Shown here: piece by piece, positions 41,726-50,473 of the stretch
Layout: each line of letters begins with the position of its first letter
How positions within the stretch are numbered: position 1 is the stretch's first letter
Position numbers and translations under genes: made by a program
The notes under the pieces: model-generated
What the model saw: the letters and a program-made list of their open reading frames with translations, nothing else
Told to the model about the DNA's origin: nothing
Database searches by the model: none
Assembly (NCBI GenBank): GCA_031376385.1
Contig: JANMDQ010000020.1
Location: forward strand, 62,001 to 126,000
DNA length: 64,000 nt
DNA from: Aquisediminimonas sp031376385
GTDB lineage: Bacteria; Pseudomonadota; Alphaproteobacteria; Sphingomonadales; Sphingomonadaceae
Reading direction: 5' to 3'

Positions 41726-43780
41726 ATGCCCACCACCCATCACCGCTCATGCCATTTGTGTGAGGCCAATTGCGGGACCCTGATCACAGTCGAGGGCCGC
41801 GATGTGCTCTCGATCAAAGGCGATCCCGACAACGTGCTGTCGCGCGGCCATATCTGCCCCAAAGCAACAGCAATTGCCGATTTGCAAAATGATCCCGACC
41901 GCCTGCGCAAACCCATGAAGCGCAAGGGCGAAGACTGGGAAGAGATCAGCTGGGAACAGGCCTTCACTGAAATCGCGGAACAAACCCGCGCTCTTCTGGC
42001 ACGCGATGAACGCAGCACAGCGCTTTATATCGGCAACCCAAACGCGCATAATTATGCCAATATCCTGACATCTGGCGACTTAAAGAAAGCCATTCGCACC
42101 CGCACTGTCTTTTCGGCCAGTACGCTTGATCAAATGCCACATCAGGTCGTGAACCTTTGGCTTTACGGGCATAGCGGGCTGTGGGGTGTGCCGGATATTG
42201 ACCGGACGGAAACAATGATCATCCTTGGCGGCAACCCCATGGCATCGAACGGCAGCACCTGGACCGTGCCCGATTTCAAGAACCGCGCCAGAGCCCTGCA
42301 AAAGCGCGGAGGGCAGTTGATCGTCATCGATCCGCGCCGGTCAGAGACCGCCAAAGTGGCAGATAAGCATATCTTCATTCGCCCGGTCGGCGACGCGTGG
42401 TTCCTGATTGCGCTGTTGCTGACGATTAAGGCGCAGGGCGTTTCCGCGTCCCCCCGTTATGTCAATGGCTGGGACGCCATTTGGAATGCGCTTGAGCAAT
42501 TCGATGCGACGGAATGCGCCGCACGGGCTGGTGTTGATATGGCCGACGTGCATTTTGTGGCGCAGCGGATGATGGAGGGCCCAGCTGCGCTTTACGGTCG
42601 CATCGGGTCTGCCACGCAAAGTTTCGGCACGCTCTGTTCATGGCTGATCGCCCTTGCCAATATCGTCACAGGGCAACTCGACCGCGAAGGTGGGATCATG
42701 TTCACGCTGCCTGCGGTCGACACTGTCGAGGCGCTGGGTGCGGGCGCGATGGGGCGGTTCAAGAGCCGTGTATCGGGCCATCCGGAAGTTCTAGGTGAAT
42801 TCCCTACAGCGTGCATGGCAGAGGAAATGGAAACGCCAGGCGAGGGGCAGATCAAAGCGCTATTCGTTCTTGCAGGCAACCCTGTGCTGTCCAGCCCGAA
42901 CGGACGCCGCGTTGACGCCGCCTTGGCGGATCTGGACCTCATGGTGTCAATCGACATGTATATGAATGAAACCGCACGGCGCGCGCATTATATCCTGCCG
43001 CCCGCCGGGCCGCTGGAGAAGGACCATTATGGCATGTTCCTTCTGCCGATAGCAGTCCGGAACTTCGCCAAATATTCACCGCCAATCTTTGAAAAGGACG
43101 CCGACACTCTGGCTGATTGGGAGATATTGCGCGGGTTGGGCGCGGCCATCGAAGGCCGCGAACCTTCCGGACCAACACCGCCAGAAATGCTTGATGGCTT
43201 GCTGCAATCTGGGCCTTACAAAACCAGCCTTGCCGATCTTGCTGCCAGCCCAAGCGGCATTGATTTCGGCACCCTGAACGCAGGCCTGTTCCCAGACCGG
43301 CTTAAGACCAAAGACAAACGCATTACCCTCGCCCGCCCAGAAATGCTGGATGATCTGGAGCGTTTGAAGGCGAGCGCAAAGCAAAGCGAAGGCCTGACCC
43401 TCATCGGTCGCCGTCATTTGCGATCCAACAACAGCTGGCTGCATAATTCGGCGCGGCTGGTGAAGGGCCCCGACCGCTGCACCATCATGATCAACCCCGC
43501 TGACGCTCGCGCTCGCAATCTGGGCGACGGATCACTGGCCGAGGTCAGTTCGCGCACGGGTTCTATTCAAATCGCCGTCGAAGTGACCGACGATGTCATG
43601 CCGGGCGTCGTCTCCATCCCCCACGGCTGGGGCCACGGCCTGCCCGGCGTGCGCATGGCCGTTGCAGGCGCGCACGCCGGGGTCAGTATCAATGATTTGA
43701 CCGACGAAACCCTGATTGACCCGATATCTGGCAATGCCGCGCTCAGTGGAGTTGCGGTGGAGGTAAGGCCAGCGGCTTGA
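41726..43780 (+). CDS. Molybdopterin-dependent oxidoreductase
   Basis: 684-aa protein of the DMSO reductase/formate dehydrogenase superfamily. Cysteines for an N-terminal 4Fe-4S cluster are at 9, 12, 16 and 44 (CHLCEANC ... HICPKA). The Mo-cofactor domains include MIILGGNPMASNGSTW, LIVIDPRRSETAKVADKHIFIRPVGDAWFL and the C-terminal dinucleotide-binding region VVSIPHGWGHG. No Tat signal is seen, so it is cytosolic. No partner Fe-S or cytochrome subunit lies nearby. Substrate unknown. Ribosome site AGGAGA before the ATG. Confidence 0.9.
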   Translation: MPTTHHRSCHLCEANCGTLITVEGRDVLSIKGDPDNVLSRGHICPKATAIADLQNDPDRLRKPMKRKGEDWEEISWEQAFTEIAEQTRALLARDERSTALYIGNPNAHNYANILTSGDLKKAIRTRTVFSASTLDQMPHQVVNLWLYGHSGLWGVPDIDRTETMIILGGNPMASNGSTWTVPDFKNRARALQKRGGQLIVIDPRRSETAKVADKHIFIRPVGDAWFLIALLLTIKAQGVSASPRYVNGWDAIWNALEQFDATECAARAGVDMADVHFVAQRMMEGPAALYGRIGSATQSFGTLCSWLIALANIVTGQLDREGGIMFTLPAVDTVEALGAGAMGRFKSRVSGHPEVLGEFPTACMAEEMETPGEGQIKALFVLAGNPVLSSPNGRRVDAALADLDLMVSIDMYMNETARRAHYILPPAGPLEKDHYGMFLLPIAVRNFAKYSPPIFEKDADTLADWEILRGLGAAIEGREPSGPTPPEMLDGLLQSGPYKTSLADLAASPSGIDFGTLNAGLFPDRLKTKDKRITLARPEMLDDLERLKASAKQSEGLTLIGRRHLRSNNSWLHNSARLVKGPDRCTIMINPADARARNLGDGSLAEVSSRTGSIQIAVEVTDDVMPGVVSIPHGWGHGLPGVRMAVAGAHAGVSINDLTDETLIDPISGNAALSGVAVEVRPAA

Positions 43781-43857
43781 TTGAGGCCCCTACCAAAAAT
43801 GCCGATACCCAAAGTCTGGGCTAGACAGGTCAACTGAGACGGCTAAGCGCAATTCCC

Positions 43858-44841
43858 ATGTCTATGCCATCCATCCTGTCTCGCCTGCGGATCCCCGTGA
43901 TCGGTTCTCCGCTGTTCATCGTCTCTGGTCCTGAACTGGTCATTGCCCAGTGCAAGGCCGGAATTGTCGGGTCGTTCCCGGCGCTCAACGCGCGGCCGCA
44001 GCCGCTGCTAGATGAATGGCTGCATCAGATCACGGAAGAGCTTGCCGCGTGGAACCGGGATAATCCCGATACGCCCGCTGCACCGTATGCGGTCAATCAG
44101 ATCGTGCATAAATCCAACGACCGCCTTGATGCAGACATTGCGACGTGCGCCAAATGGCAGGTGCCTATCACGATCACGTCGCTGGGGGCGCGCGAAGACC
44201 TGAACACTGCCGTGCGCAATTGGGGCGGGATCACGCTGCATGATGTGATCAATGATCGGTTCGCGCACAAAGCCATTGAAAAGGGCGCGGATGGCCTGAT
44301 CCCCGTGGCAACCGGCGCTGGTGGCCACGCGGGAACGCTTTCGCCGTTCGCCTTTGTGGCTGAGCTGCGCGAATGGTTTGACGGGCCAATTGCGCTTTCC
44401 GGCGCAATTGCCTGCGGATCATCCATCCTTGCGGCCCAAGCGGCGGGCGCAGACCTTGCCTACATCGGATCGCCCTTCATCGCGACCACCGAAGCAAGGG
44501 CAACCGAAGGCTATAAAACTGGCATTGTAGAGGGCAACGCATCTGACATTGTCTACAGCAACCTGTTCACAGGCGTTCACGGAAACTATCTGCGCGGTTC
44601 GATCGTGGCGGCGGGTCTCGATCCTGACAACCTGCCCGAAAGCAACCCATCCGCGATGAACTTTGGCTCTGGTGGCAATACCGACGCGAAGGCGTGGAAG
44701 GATATCTGGGGATCAGGCCAAGGCGTTGGCGCGATCAAGGCCGTCACGCCAGTTGGGGACTATGTCGACCAACTGGAACGTGAATATCATGCAGCCAAAG
44801 CAGAGATGGTGGCGAAGAGCAATTATACAAGCTGGCGGTAG
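43858..44841 (+). CDS. Nitronate monooxygenase-like flavoprotein
   Basis: 327-aa FMN TIM-barrel of the 2-nitropropane dioxygenase family (PF03060). N-terminal LRIPVIGSPLFIVSGPELVIAQCKAGIVGSFPALNAR, the flavin-binding GADGLIPVATGAGGHAG and the phosphate-binding ALSGAIACGSSILAAQAAGADLAYIGSPF. Related enzymes oxidise nitronates or act as NAD(P)H-quinone reductases or enoyl reductases. It lies 77 nt after the Mo enzyme on the same strand; joint function is possible but not shown. Confidence 0.88.
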   Translation: MSMPSILSRLRIPVIGSPLFIVSGPELVIAQCKAGIVGSFPALNARPQPLLDEWLHQITEELAAWNRDNPDTPAAPYAVNQIVHKSNDRLDADIATCAKWQVPITITSLGAREDLNTAVRNWGGITLHDVINDRFAHKAIEKGADGLIPVATGAGGHAGTLSPFAFVAELREWFDGPIALSGAIACGSSILAAQAAGADLAYIGSPFIATTEARATEGYKTGIVEGNASDIVYSNLFTGVHGNYLRGSIVAAGLDPDNLPESNPSAMNFGSGGNTDAKAWKDIWGSGQGVGAIKAVTPVGDYVDQLEREYHAAKAEMVAKSNYTSWR

Positions 44842-44881
44842 ATTCTGGTTACGAGGTCAGCGGCGCAATTTGCCAACACCC

Positions 44882-44984
44882 GTTCATGGTGAGGAGGGAC
44901 TGAGTTTATCGAAAGCTCGTCTCGAACCACCGGCTGTCCTTCGAGACGAGCCTTCGACAAGCTAAGTCTCTCCTCAGGACGAAC
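44882..44984. repeat. Intergenic palindromic repeat, family D
   Basis: Long imperfect inverted repeat. GTTCATGGTGAGGAGGGACT ... AGCTCGTCTCGAA on the left pairs with TTCGAGACGAGCCTTCGACA ... CTCCTCAGGACGAAC on the right, loop about 13 nt. A partial copy (CTTCGGCAAGCTCAGGGAAG) follows near 45020. It fills most of the 238-nt gap; no gene is seen there. Confidence 0.75.
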
Positions 44985-45079
44985 AGACCGAGTTAAACTA
45001 CCCCGCTCTAAAAATGGCCCTTCGGCAAGCTCAGGGAAGGGTAAGGAAGGCATCACACCCCTTCCCCCTTATCACACCC

Positions 45080-45904
45080 TTATTTCTTCGGCTTCACAAA
45101 CCGCAGCGTCATCCGGTCGCTTTCGCCAATCGCGGCATAGCGATCCCGGTCGACGTCTTTCTCTGCAAAACGGGGCGGGAGGGTCCAGACGCCTTTGGGA
45201 TAGTCTTTGGTGTCTTTGGGGTTGGCATTCACTTCGCTTGATCCTGCGTACACAAAGCCAGCTGCTTCGGCCATCGCGCGTACGGTGGACACTTTCACAT
45301 AGCCGCTGGTCTTTTCACGTGCCGCGTCGGCATCTTCGTTCAATCGGTGGTCTTCAATGCCAAGTGTGCCGCCAGGTTTGAGCATCGCATAGATTTCCTT
45401 GAACGCAACGTCGCTGTAATCCATGTTTTCGGGGTGGCCGCTGCCCATCTTAAAATTATGGACGTTGCGAAACGTGAGCACTGCGTCAGCTGTGCCGGGG
45501 GCAACGCCTGTGCCACCAAAGGCTGATGGAAAATTGGCAATCGTCGCTTTGCCAAAGACATCGGGTTTACCTGTGACCATTTTGGCCACGCCTTCGGCAC
45601 CGCGCTGTGGCGGGGCAAGGACGAGTTTGCCCTTGGCTTTCAAATATGGCGCGAGGATTTCGCTATACCAACCGCCACTTGGCCAGATTTCCACCACTGT
45701 ATGCGTTGGTTTGATACCGAAAAAAGCCAATGTCTGGGCTGGGTTGCGATATTTATCGCGCGCGCGGTTAGCCTCGGTCCGCGACGGCGCAGCAACAGCT
45801 GCGGTCAAAGCAGACGAAGGCGCTGCCGATTTGGCAAAAAGGGCTGGCGCAGACGCTGATGCAACAAGAGCAACAGCAATTGCGGACATAAGAACGGGAC
45901 GCAT
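45080..45904 (-). CDS. Secreted class I SAM-dependent methyltransferase-like protein
   Basis: 274 aa. Signal peptide MRPVLMSAIAVALVASASAPALFA, then a methyltransferase fold: THTVVEIWPSGGWYSEILAPYLKAKGKLVLAPP replaces the usual E-x-G-x-G loop, and MLKPGGTLGIEDHRLNEDAD is the post-motif III block. An exported SAM-dependent enzyme is odd because SAM is cytosolic. Similar exported proteins are common in proteobacteria and have no settled role. The start at 45904 has GGAG 9 nt upstream. Confidence 0.85.
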   Translation of the reverse strand: MRPVLMSAIAVALVASASAPALFAKSAAPSSALTAAVAAPSRTEANRARDKYRNPAQTLAFFGIKPTHTVVEIWPSGGWYSEILAPYLKAKGKLVLAPPQRGAEGVAKMVTGKPDVFGKATIANFPSAFGGTGVAPGTADAVLTFRNVHNFKMGSGHPENMDYSDVAFKEIYAMLKPGGTLGIEDHRLNEDADAAREKTSGYVKVSTVRAMAEAAGFVYAGSSEVNANPKDTKDYPKGVWTLPPRFAEKDVDRDRYAAIGESDRMTLRFVKPKK

Positions 45905-45967
45905 CGATTGGGTCTCCACTTTCAAAAAGTTTAGGGACCATCGTTTTCCGCTAAACAGTCGCGTTAA

Positions 45968-46174
45968 TCAAGCCTGATATGGGCTCAGTTGAACAGCGGC
46001 TTTTTCCGCCGCCGCTTCTGCACGGGCTGTGGTTGTCCGTTCCAACTTATCGGCCATTGCGAGCCACGCCGAGCGGGCACGCAAGTGACGTTCACGGACA
46101 TTTTCCAGTCCAGTTTCATCGGCATCAAGCGCACATTGCTGGGCACGGGCCAGATAGAATTCGAGTGTAGACAT
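45968..46174 (-). CDS. Small conserved hypothetical protein
   Basis: 68 aa, predicted mostly helical (MSTLEFYLARAQQCALDADETGLENVRERHLRARSAWLAMADKLERT). No known domain. Similar short proteins beginning MSTLEFY occur in sphingomonads, as far as I recall. A strong AGGAGG lies 6 nt before the ATG. It follows infA by 44 nt on the same strand. Confidence 0.75.
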   Translation of the reverse strand: MSTLEFYLARAQQCALDADETGLENVRERHLRARSAWLAMADKLERTTTARAEAAAEKAAVQLSPYQA

Positions 46175-46218
46175 CGCGATCCTCCTGGCTGGTTATGGGG
46201 TGCCCGCAAGGGCGGGGT

Positions 46219-46479
46219 TCAGCTTCTGAACGCCCGCCGTTGACTGGGACCGACCCCAGGGGTGCGTTCGCGAAATACGATGCGCCCCTTGGTGAGATCA
46301 TAAGGTGTCATTTCAACATGAACCCGGTCGCCCACGACCGACCTGATGCGGAATTTCCGCATCTTGCCGGCCGTGTAAGCGATGATCCGGTGATCATTTT
46401 CAAGCATGACGCCAAAGCGTCCGTCAGGGTAGATTTCGTCAATCACCCCTTCGAGCGTCAGCAAGTCTTCCTTCGCCAT
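46219..46479 (-). CDS. infA: Translation initiation factor IF-1
   Basis: 86-aa OB-fold factor. Core MAKEDLLTLEGVIDEIYPDGRFGVMLENDHRIIAYTAGKMRKFRIRSVVGDRVHVEMTPYDLTKGRIVFRER is typical. A further 14 residues (TPGVGPSQRRAFRS) make it longer than the 72-residue E. coli form. It is 6 nt downstream of the cold-shock gene and probably co-transcribed with it. Confidence 0.97.
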   Translation of the reverse strand: MAKEDLLTLEGVIDEIYPDGRFGVMLENDHRIIAYTAGKMRKFRIRSVVGDRVHVEMTPYDLTKGRIVFRERTPGVGPSQRRAFRS

Positions 46480-46485
46480 GCGTGA

Positions 46486-46692
46486 TTACGCGTCCGAAAG
46501 ATTGACAGCTGAGCTTTTGCCGCGCTGATCAGTTTCAACGTCATAATTTACGCGCTGATCCTTGTTGAGCGTGGACATGCCGGCCCGTTCAACTGCGCTG
46601 ATGTGAACAAAGCTGTCGTTGCCGCCGCCGTCGGGAGCGATAAAGCCATAGCCCTTGTCGGTATTGAAAAATTTGACTGTGCCTACGGGCAT
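46486..46692 (-). CDS. Cold-shock protein (CspA family)
   Basis: 68-aa single-stranded nucleic-acid binding protein. RNP1 KGYGFIAPDGG and RNP2 DSFVHISAVERAG are present. An AAAGGAA site lies 6 nt before the ATG. The 164-nt upstream gap probably contains the promoter and a structured leader, but I see no clear signal in it. Confidence 0.95.
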   Translation of the reverse strand: MPVGTVKFFNTDKGYGFIAPDGGGNDSFVHISAVERAGMSTLNKDQRVNYDVETDQRGKSSAVNLSDA

Positions 46693-46856
46693 GAGATGTT
46701 CCTTTCACGAAACAGGATACCAAAGCAGCAAAAGCGCCGCTCTGGGGAGCCAGGGTCGTGGTAGGAATAGCGCGCCTTTCGGCCTCAAGATTCGTTTCAT
46801 TCGACGATAGCGTTACCCGTGATAGCCGTAAGCCAAGGAAAAAGCAAGGAAAGAGG

Positions 46857-47957
46857 TCATGCCGCCTTTCGCACAAACACCGTCCCTGCCGAATAGCCCG
46901 CTCCGAAGGAGCAGATCACCCCGATATCTCCCGCAACGAGATCATCGCTGTTCAGGTGGTAGGCGATGATAGATCCCGCCGAAGATGTGTTGGCATATGT
47001 ATCGAGCACAGTGGGGCTTTCATCCTCATTCGCCTCATGCCCCAGCACGCGTTCGGCAATCAGGCGGTTCATATTTGCGTTGGCTTGGTGCAGCCACAAC
47101 CGACGGAGATCCCCTCTAATCACGCCGAGTTTGATCATTTCATCGGCAATCATATCCGACACCATCGGCACGACTTCGCGAAAAACCTTGCGGCCTTCCT
47201 GCACGAACAGCTTATCCTTCGCATCGCGGGTTTCGGGATGGGCGCGATTGAGGAATCCCTGGTTGTTGCGGATGTTGTTGGAATAGACTGTCTTTAACTT
47301 TGTGCCCAGAATGTCCCAATGCCCGGCAGACGCGATGGATTTTTCCTCAACCAGAATCGCTGTTGCGACGTCGCCAAAAATGAAGTGGCTATCACGGTCC
47401 CTCCAATTGAGATGGCCTGAACACACCTCAGGATTGACCACCAGGACAGATCGCGCGTTGCCCGCGCGGATAAAATCTGCCGCTGTTTGGATGCCAAAGG
47501 TAGCTGATGAACACGCGACATTCATGTTAAAGCCAAAGCCTTCGATGCCCAAAGCATCCTGAATTTCAATGGCTGTCGCAGGATACGCGCGCTGCAAATT
47601 TGAACAAGCGCAAATGACAGCGTCCACATCCTTTGCATCTCGCCCTGCCCGTGCCAACGCATCCTTTGCTGCAGCAATGGCAATTTCTGCAAGGATCGAC
47701 ACATCTTCATCGGCGCGTTCATCCCAACGCGGAGACATGATCTCAGGGTCCAAAATGGGGCCTTTGGAGAGGACATGACGCGATAGGATCCCGCTAGCCT
47801 TTTCGATGAATTCCACGGAACTAGGCTCAAGTAAGCCACCCGGATTATTGGCATTATGCCGGGCCACATAGCTGTTGAAGCTGGCGACAAGCTCTTCATT
47901 GGAAATGCTGTCTTTGGGGGTGAACAGGCCTGTGGCCGATATAACGGGCGTAAACAT
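46857..47957 (-). CDS. Beta-ketoacyl-ACP synthase III-like protein
   Basis: 366-aa thiolase-fold enzyme. Catalytic Cys in NMNVACSSATFGIQTAADFI, His in LWLHQANANMNRLIAERVLG, Asn in DTYANTSSAGSIIAYHL, so the Cys-His-Asn triad is complete. It is longer than FabH (about 320) and starts VISATGLFTPKDSISNEELVASFNSY. It may prime fatty acid synthesis or make a beta-keto precursor. No fab gene cluster is adjacent. Confidence 0.88.
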   Translation of the reverse strand: MFTPVISATGLFTPKDSISNEELVASFNSYVARHNANNPGGLLEPSSVEFIEKASGILSRHVLSKGPILDPEIMSPRWDERADEDVSILAEIAIAAAKDALARAGRDAKDVDAVICACSNLQRAYPATAIEIQDALGIEGFGFNMNVACSSATFGIQTAADFIRAGNARSVLVVNPEVCSGHLNWRDRDSHFIFGDVATAILVEEKSIASAGHWDILGTKLKTVYSNNIRNNQGFLNRAHPETRDAKDKLFVQEGRKVFREVVPMVSDMIADEMIKLGVIRGDLRRLWLHQANANMNRLIAERVLGHEANEDESPTVLDTYANTSSAGSIIAYHLNSDDLVAGDIGVICSFGAGYSAGTVFVRKAA

Positions 47958-48020
47958 GGGGGCGGCTGTTACGCCAAATCGATCCGATGCAAAACCCGAA
48001 ACATGCGGCGCGATCGGCAG

Positions 48021-48431
48021 TTAATATTCAGTAATCCGGCCCCGGCCCTTCTTCACATCGCCGCGCACGACTTTTGAATCCACACGTCGGGCTTTGGCGG
48101 CTTTGCTGGGTTTGGTCTTGATCCGCCGCTCTGGCCGTACATGGGCCTTGGCGATTAAAGCAGCGATGCGGGCGCGGGCCTCGATTCGATTTGCCTCTCG
48201 CGTGCGGTGAGTGCGCGCAACGACCAAAATTTCTCCGGCCGCTGTCATTTTGCTGCCTGCCAGCATTTTGAGGCGCTTATAAACATCGGGGGACAGCCCA
48301 AGGGCAAAAACATCCAGCCGCAACTGGCACGCGGTTTCCACCTTGTTGACATTTTGCCCGCCAGGGCCAGTTCCGGCTAAGAACTTTTCCTCAATTGCGT
48401 CTTCGGGCAGGACGTAAACTGGCCCAGTCAC
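48021..48431 (-). CDS. arfB: Alternative ribosome-rescue factor / peptidyl-tRNA hydrolase ArfB
   Basis: 136-aa RF-1-like domain protein with GGQ in EEKFLAGTGPGGQNVNKVETACQLRLD and a basic, ribosome-entering tail (ERRIKTKPSKAAKARRVDSKVVRGDVKKGRG). It releases peptides from ribosomes stalled without a stop codon. Start is a GTG overlapping the upstream synthase stop (GTGA). Confidence 0.93.
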   Translation of the reverse strand: MTGPVYVLPEDAIEEKFLAGTGPGGQNVNKVETACQLRLDVFALGLSPDVYKRLKMLAGSKMTAAGEILVVARTHRTREANRIEARARIAALIAKAHVRPERRIKTKPSKAAKARRVDSKVVRGDVKKGRGRITEY

Positions 48432-49105
48432 AGCGCAAATCCAAACCTTTCGAAGCGAACGGGCAGCGGCGCATGGGCCTCGACTGGTGGCTTCCCATCG
48501 CGAGGAATAGACAGATAGGTGGCGTGGAGCATCAGGCCAGATCCACTGCGGCCATACATCATATCGCCGAGGATCGGCAGGCCAAGGCCCGATGCTGCGT
48601 GTACCCGCAGCTGGTGCGTCCGGCCTGTCTTGGGCCTAAATTCCACCAGCGCGCGGCCATCGACAACGCTCAGCGTGCGCCACCGGCTGAGCGCGCTTTT
48701 GCCGTTAGGGTCGACAACAATGCGCCATCCTTCGGCAGCACTGCTGACTTTGCCAAGCGGCAAATCAATTTCACCTTCCGACTCCGCGGGGACGCCTTCC
48801 AGAACAGCGATATAGCGTTTCACGACTGTCCCTGCCTCAAAAGCTGCGCCAAACCGTTTATGCGCTTTTGGATTGCGCGCCAGCAGCAAGCAGCCAGACG
48901 TATCCTGATCCAGCCGATGCACAATTGATGGTGGACGCGCAAAACCGAAAGTCAGGTCTCTCAACTGCATCTCAACTGACATAGCTCGCACGCGCGGCGT
49001 CGCGACCGGAAGGAAGGCGGGCTTGTCAACAATCAACGCCTCCCCATCAATAAAGAGGACATGAGCTGATAGTGGGTCAGCAGGAAGGGGAAATGAAGAG
49101 CGCAT
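48428..49105 (-). CDS. RluA-family pseudouridine synthase
   Basis: 225 aa. Catalytic Asp in IVHRLDQDTSGCLLLARN; other family blocks are EALIVDKPAFLPVATP, FRPKTGRTHQLRVHAASGLGLPILGD and the C-terminal MLHATYLSI. No S4 domain. Target RNA (rRNA or tRNA) cannot be told. The ATG at 49105 is favoured over an upstream TTG but has no clear ribosome site. Confidence 0.9.
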   Translation of the reverse strand: MRSSFPLPADPLSAHVLFIDGEALIVDKPAFLPVATPRVRAMSVEMQLRDLTFGFARPPSIVHRLDQDTSGCLLLARNPKAHKRFGAAFEAGTVVKRYIAVLEGVPAESEGEIDLPLGKVSSAAEGWRIVVDPNGKSALSRWRTLSVVDGRALVEFRPKTGRTHQLRVHAASGLGLPILGDMMYGRSGSGLMLHATYLSIPRDGKPPVEAHAPLPVRFERFGFAL

Positions 49106-49245
49106 TGTGCGTCTATAGCGCCAATCCCAGCCTTGCCCAGCCAATTGACTTCGGTGCTTTTACACGAGCCGACACTGATTTCATCTTTGTGTGGCTTTTT
49201 TGGTCTGCCGCTTTACTCGATTAAGAACAACTGGACGACACTCTG

Positions 49246-49908
49246 ATGAAAAAAGATGCCATCTTCGAATTCTATTCCCGGTTGGCTGAGGCTAATCCCG
49301 ATCCAGTTACGGAACTTGCTTACGGCAATGTCTATCAACTGCTCGTCGCTGTAGTCATGTCAGCACAATCCACTGATGTGGGCGTGAACAAGGCCACACG
49401 GCTACTATTTGAACAGGTGAAGACACCTGCGCAAATGGTCGCGCTGGGGGTGGACGGACTGAAAGCTCATATCAAGACGATTGGCCTGTTCAATGGAAAG
49501 GCAAAAAATGTCATTGCCCTCTCCGAACTGCTCATCCGTGATCACGGCGGCGACGTTCCAGCGGACCGGGATGCTTTAGAAGCTTTGCCCGGCGTTGGTC
49601 GAAAAACCGCCAATGTTGTCATGAATACGGCATTTGGAGCAGAAACGTTCGCCGTCGACACTCATATTTTCCGTGTTGGCAATCGAACTGGCCTCGCCAA
49701 AGGCAAAACGGTACTGGCGGTCGAAAAGGCGCTCGACAAAAAAACACCTTCGCCGTTCCGTATTGGTGCGCACCATTGGTTGATCCTGCATGGCCGCTAT
49801 ATTTGCAAAGCGCGAACGCCTGAGTGCTGGCGCTGCCCTGTGGCTGATCTTTGTTCGTTCAGGTCCAGGACAGCATCGAAGGACAAGACTAGGATCTCAA
49901 AGGCTTAA
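49246..49908 (+). CDS. nth: Endonuclease III
   Basis: 220-aa DNA glycosylase/AP lyase for oxidised pyrimidines. Helix-hairpin-helix LEALPGVGRKTANVVMNTAFG with the catalytic Lys, AVDTHIFRVGNRTGLA with the catalytic Asp, and a C-terminal 4Fe-4S ligand set Cys-x6-Cys-x2-Cys-x5-Cys in CKARTPECWRCPVADLC. Intact and of normal length. Confidence 0.97.
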   Translation: MKKDAIFEFYSRLAEANPDPVTELAYGNVYQLLVAVVMSAQSTDVGVNKATRLLFEQVKTPAQMVALGVDGLKAHIKTIGLFNGKAKNVIALSELLIRDHGGDVPADRDALEALPGVGRKTANVVMNTAFGAETFAVDTHIFRVGNRTGLAKGKTVLAVEKALDKKTPSPFRIGAHHWLILHGRYICKARTPECWRCPVADLCSFRSRTASKDKTRISKA

Positions 49909-49919
49909 GGAGAGACACC

Positions 49920-50306
49920 GTGCGCACATTTGCCCTGATCATCGCTGCATCCCTCATCACCAGCGGTAGTGCAGTCGCCGCGAAAAAAGATCGCAATGTG
50001 GTTCCAGAAGCGACTGCAACCGGCGCGCCTGTAAGCTGCCTCAATCTGAGCAATATCCGCGAGAGTAAAGTGCGAAGCGACAGCGTGATTGATTTCAAAA
50101 CCAACGGCAATAAATGGTATCGCAACGAACTGCCCAACAGTTGCCCAAGTCTGGGTTTTGAGGAGCGTTTCTCTTACGCAACATCGCTCAATCAACTTTG
50201 CTCGGTTGATATCATCACAGTGCTGCAAAGCTATGGTGGCAACTTGGGGCGTGGCGCGAGTTGTGGGCTGGGTAAGTTTCAGCCTGTAGAGTTGACGAAG
50301 CCCTAA
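49920..50306 (+). CDS. Small secreted protein (DUF6491-like)
   Basis: 128 aa. Signal peptide MRTFALIIAASLITSGSAVA, then four conserved cysteines in SCLNLSNIRESKVRSDSVIDF, NELPNSCPSLGFE, SLNQLCSVDII and RGASCGLGKF, probably two disulphides. Such proteins are common in sphingomonads (DUF6491 by recollection); function unknown. Start is GTG with AAGGAGAG 5 nt upstream. It starts 11 nt after nth and its stop overlaps the stop of the opposite-strand PEP-CTERM gene. Confidence 0.82.
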   Translation: MRTFALIIAASLITSGSAVAAKKDRNVVPEATATGAPVSCLNLSNIRESKVRSDSVIDFKTNGNKWYRNELPNSCPSLGFEERFSYATSLNQLCSVDIITVLQSYGGNLGRGASCGLGKFQPVELTKP

Positions 50307-50473
50307 GGCTTTTTCTTCTGCCCCATATACAAGCCGAGCGCACCAACACTGACGCCAAAAAGCAACATCATTCCCGGTTCTGGTATTTCTGTAAGGATCC
50401 GTCCGAGCCCAGTTGAAGCCCCAATAACTATGGTGGCTATGGTAGCACCCGATCCCAAACCAAAGCCAAACAT
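50303..50473 (-). CDS. 56-residue PEP-CTERM protein
   Basis: Short gene. The frame starts MFGFGLGSGATIATIVIGAS and ends with a full PEP-CTERM sorting signal: IPEPG, a hydrophobic stretch (MMLLFGVSVGALGLYM) and a basic end (GQKKKP). The N-terminal hydrophobic segment could serve as an uncleaved signal. Almost nothing remains between the two, so the product would be tiny. Convergent with the gene at 49920, with overlapping stops. Confidence 0.72.
   Translation of the reverse strand: MFGFGLGSGATIATIVIGASTGLGRILTEIPEPGMMLLFGVSVGALGLYMGQKKKP

Noticed and set aside
50295..50312. Short AAGCC-CTAA-GGCTT-TTTC hairpin at the end of the DUF6491-like gene
   Set aside because: Only a 5-bp stem overlapping the stop codon; too weak to call a terminator.
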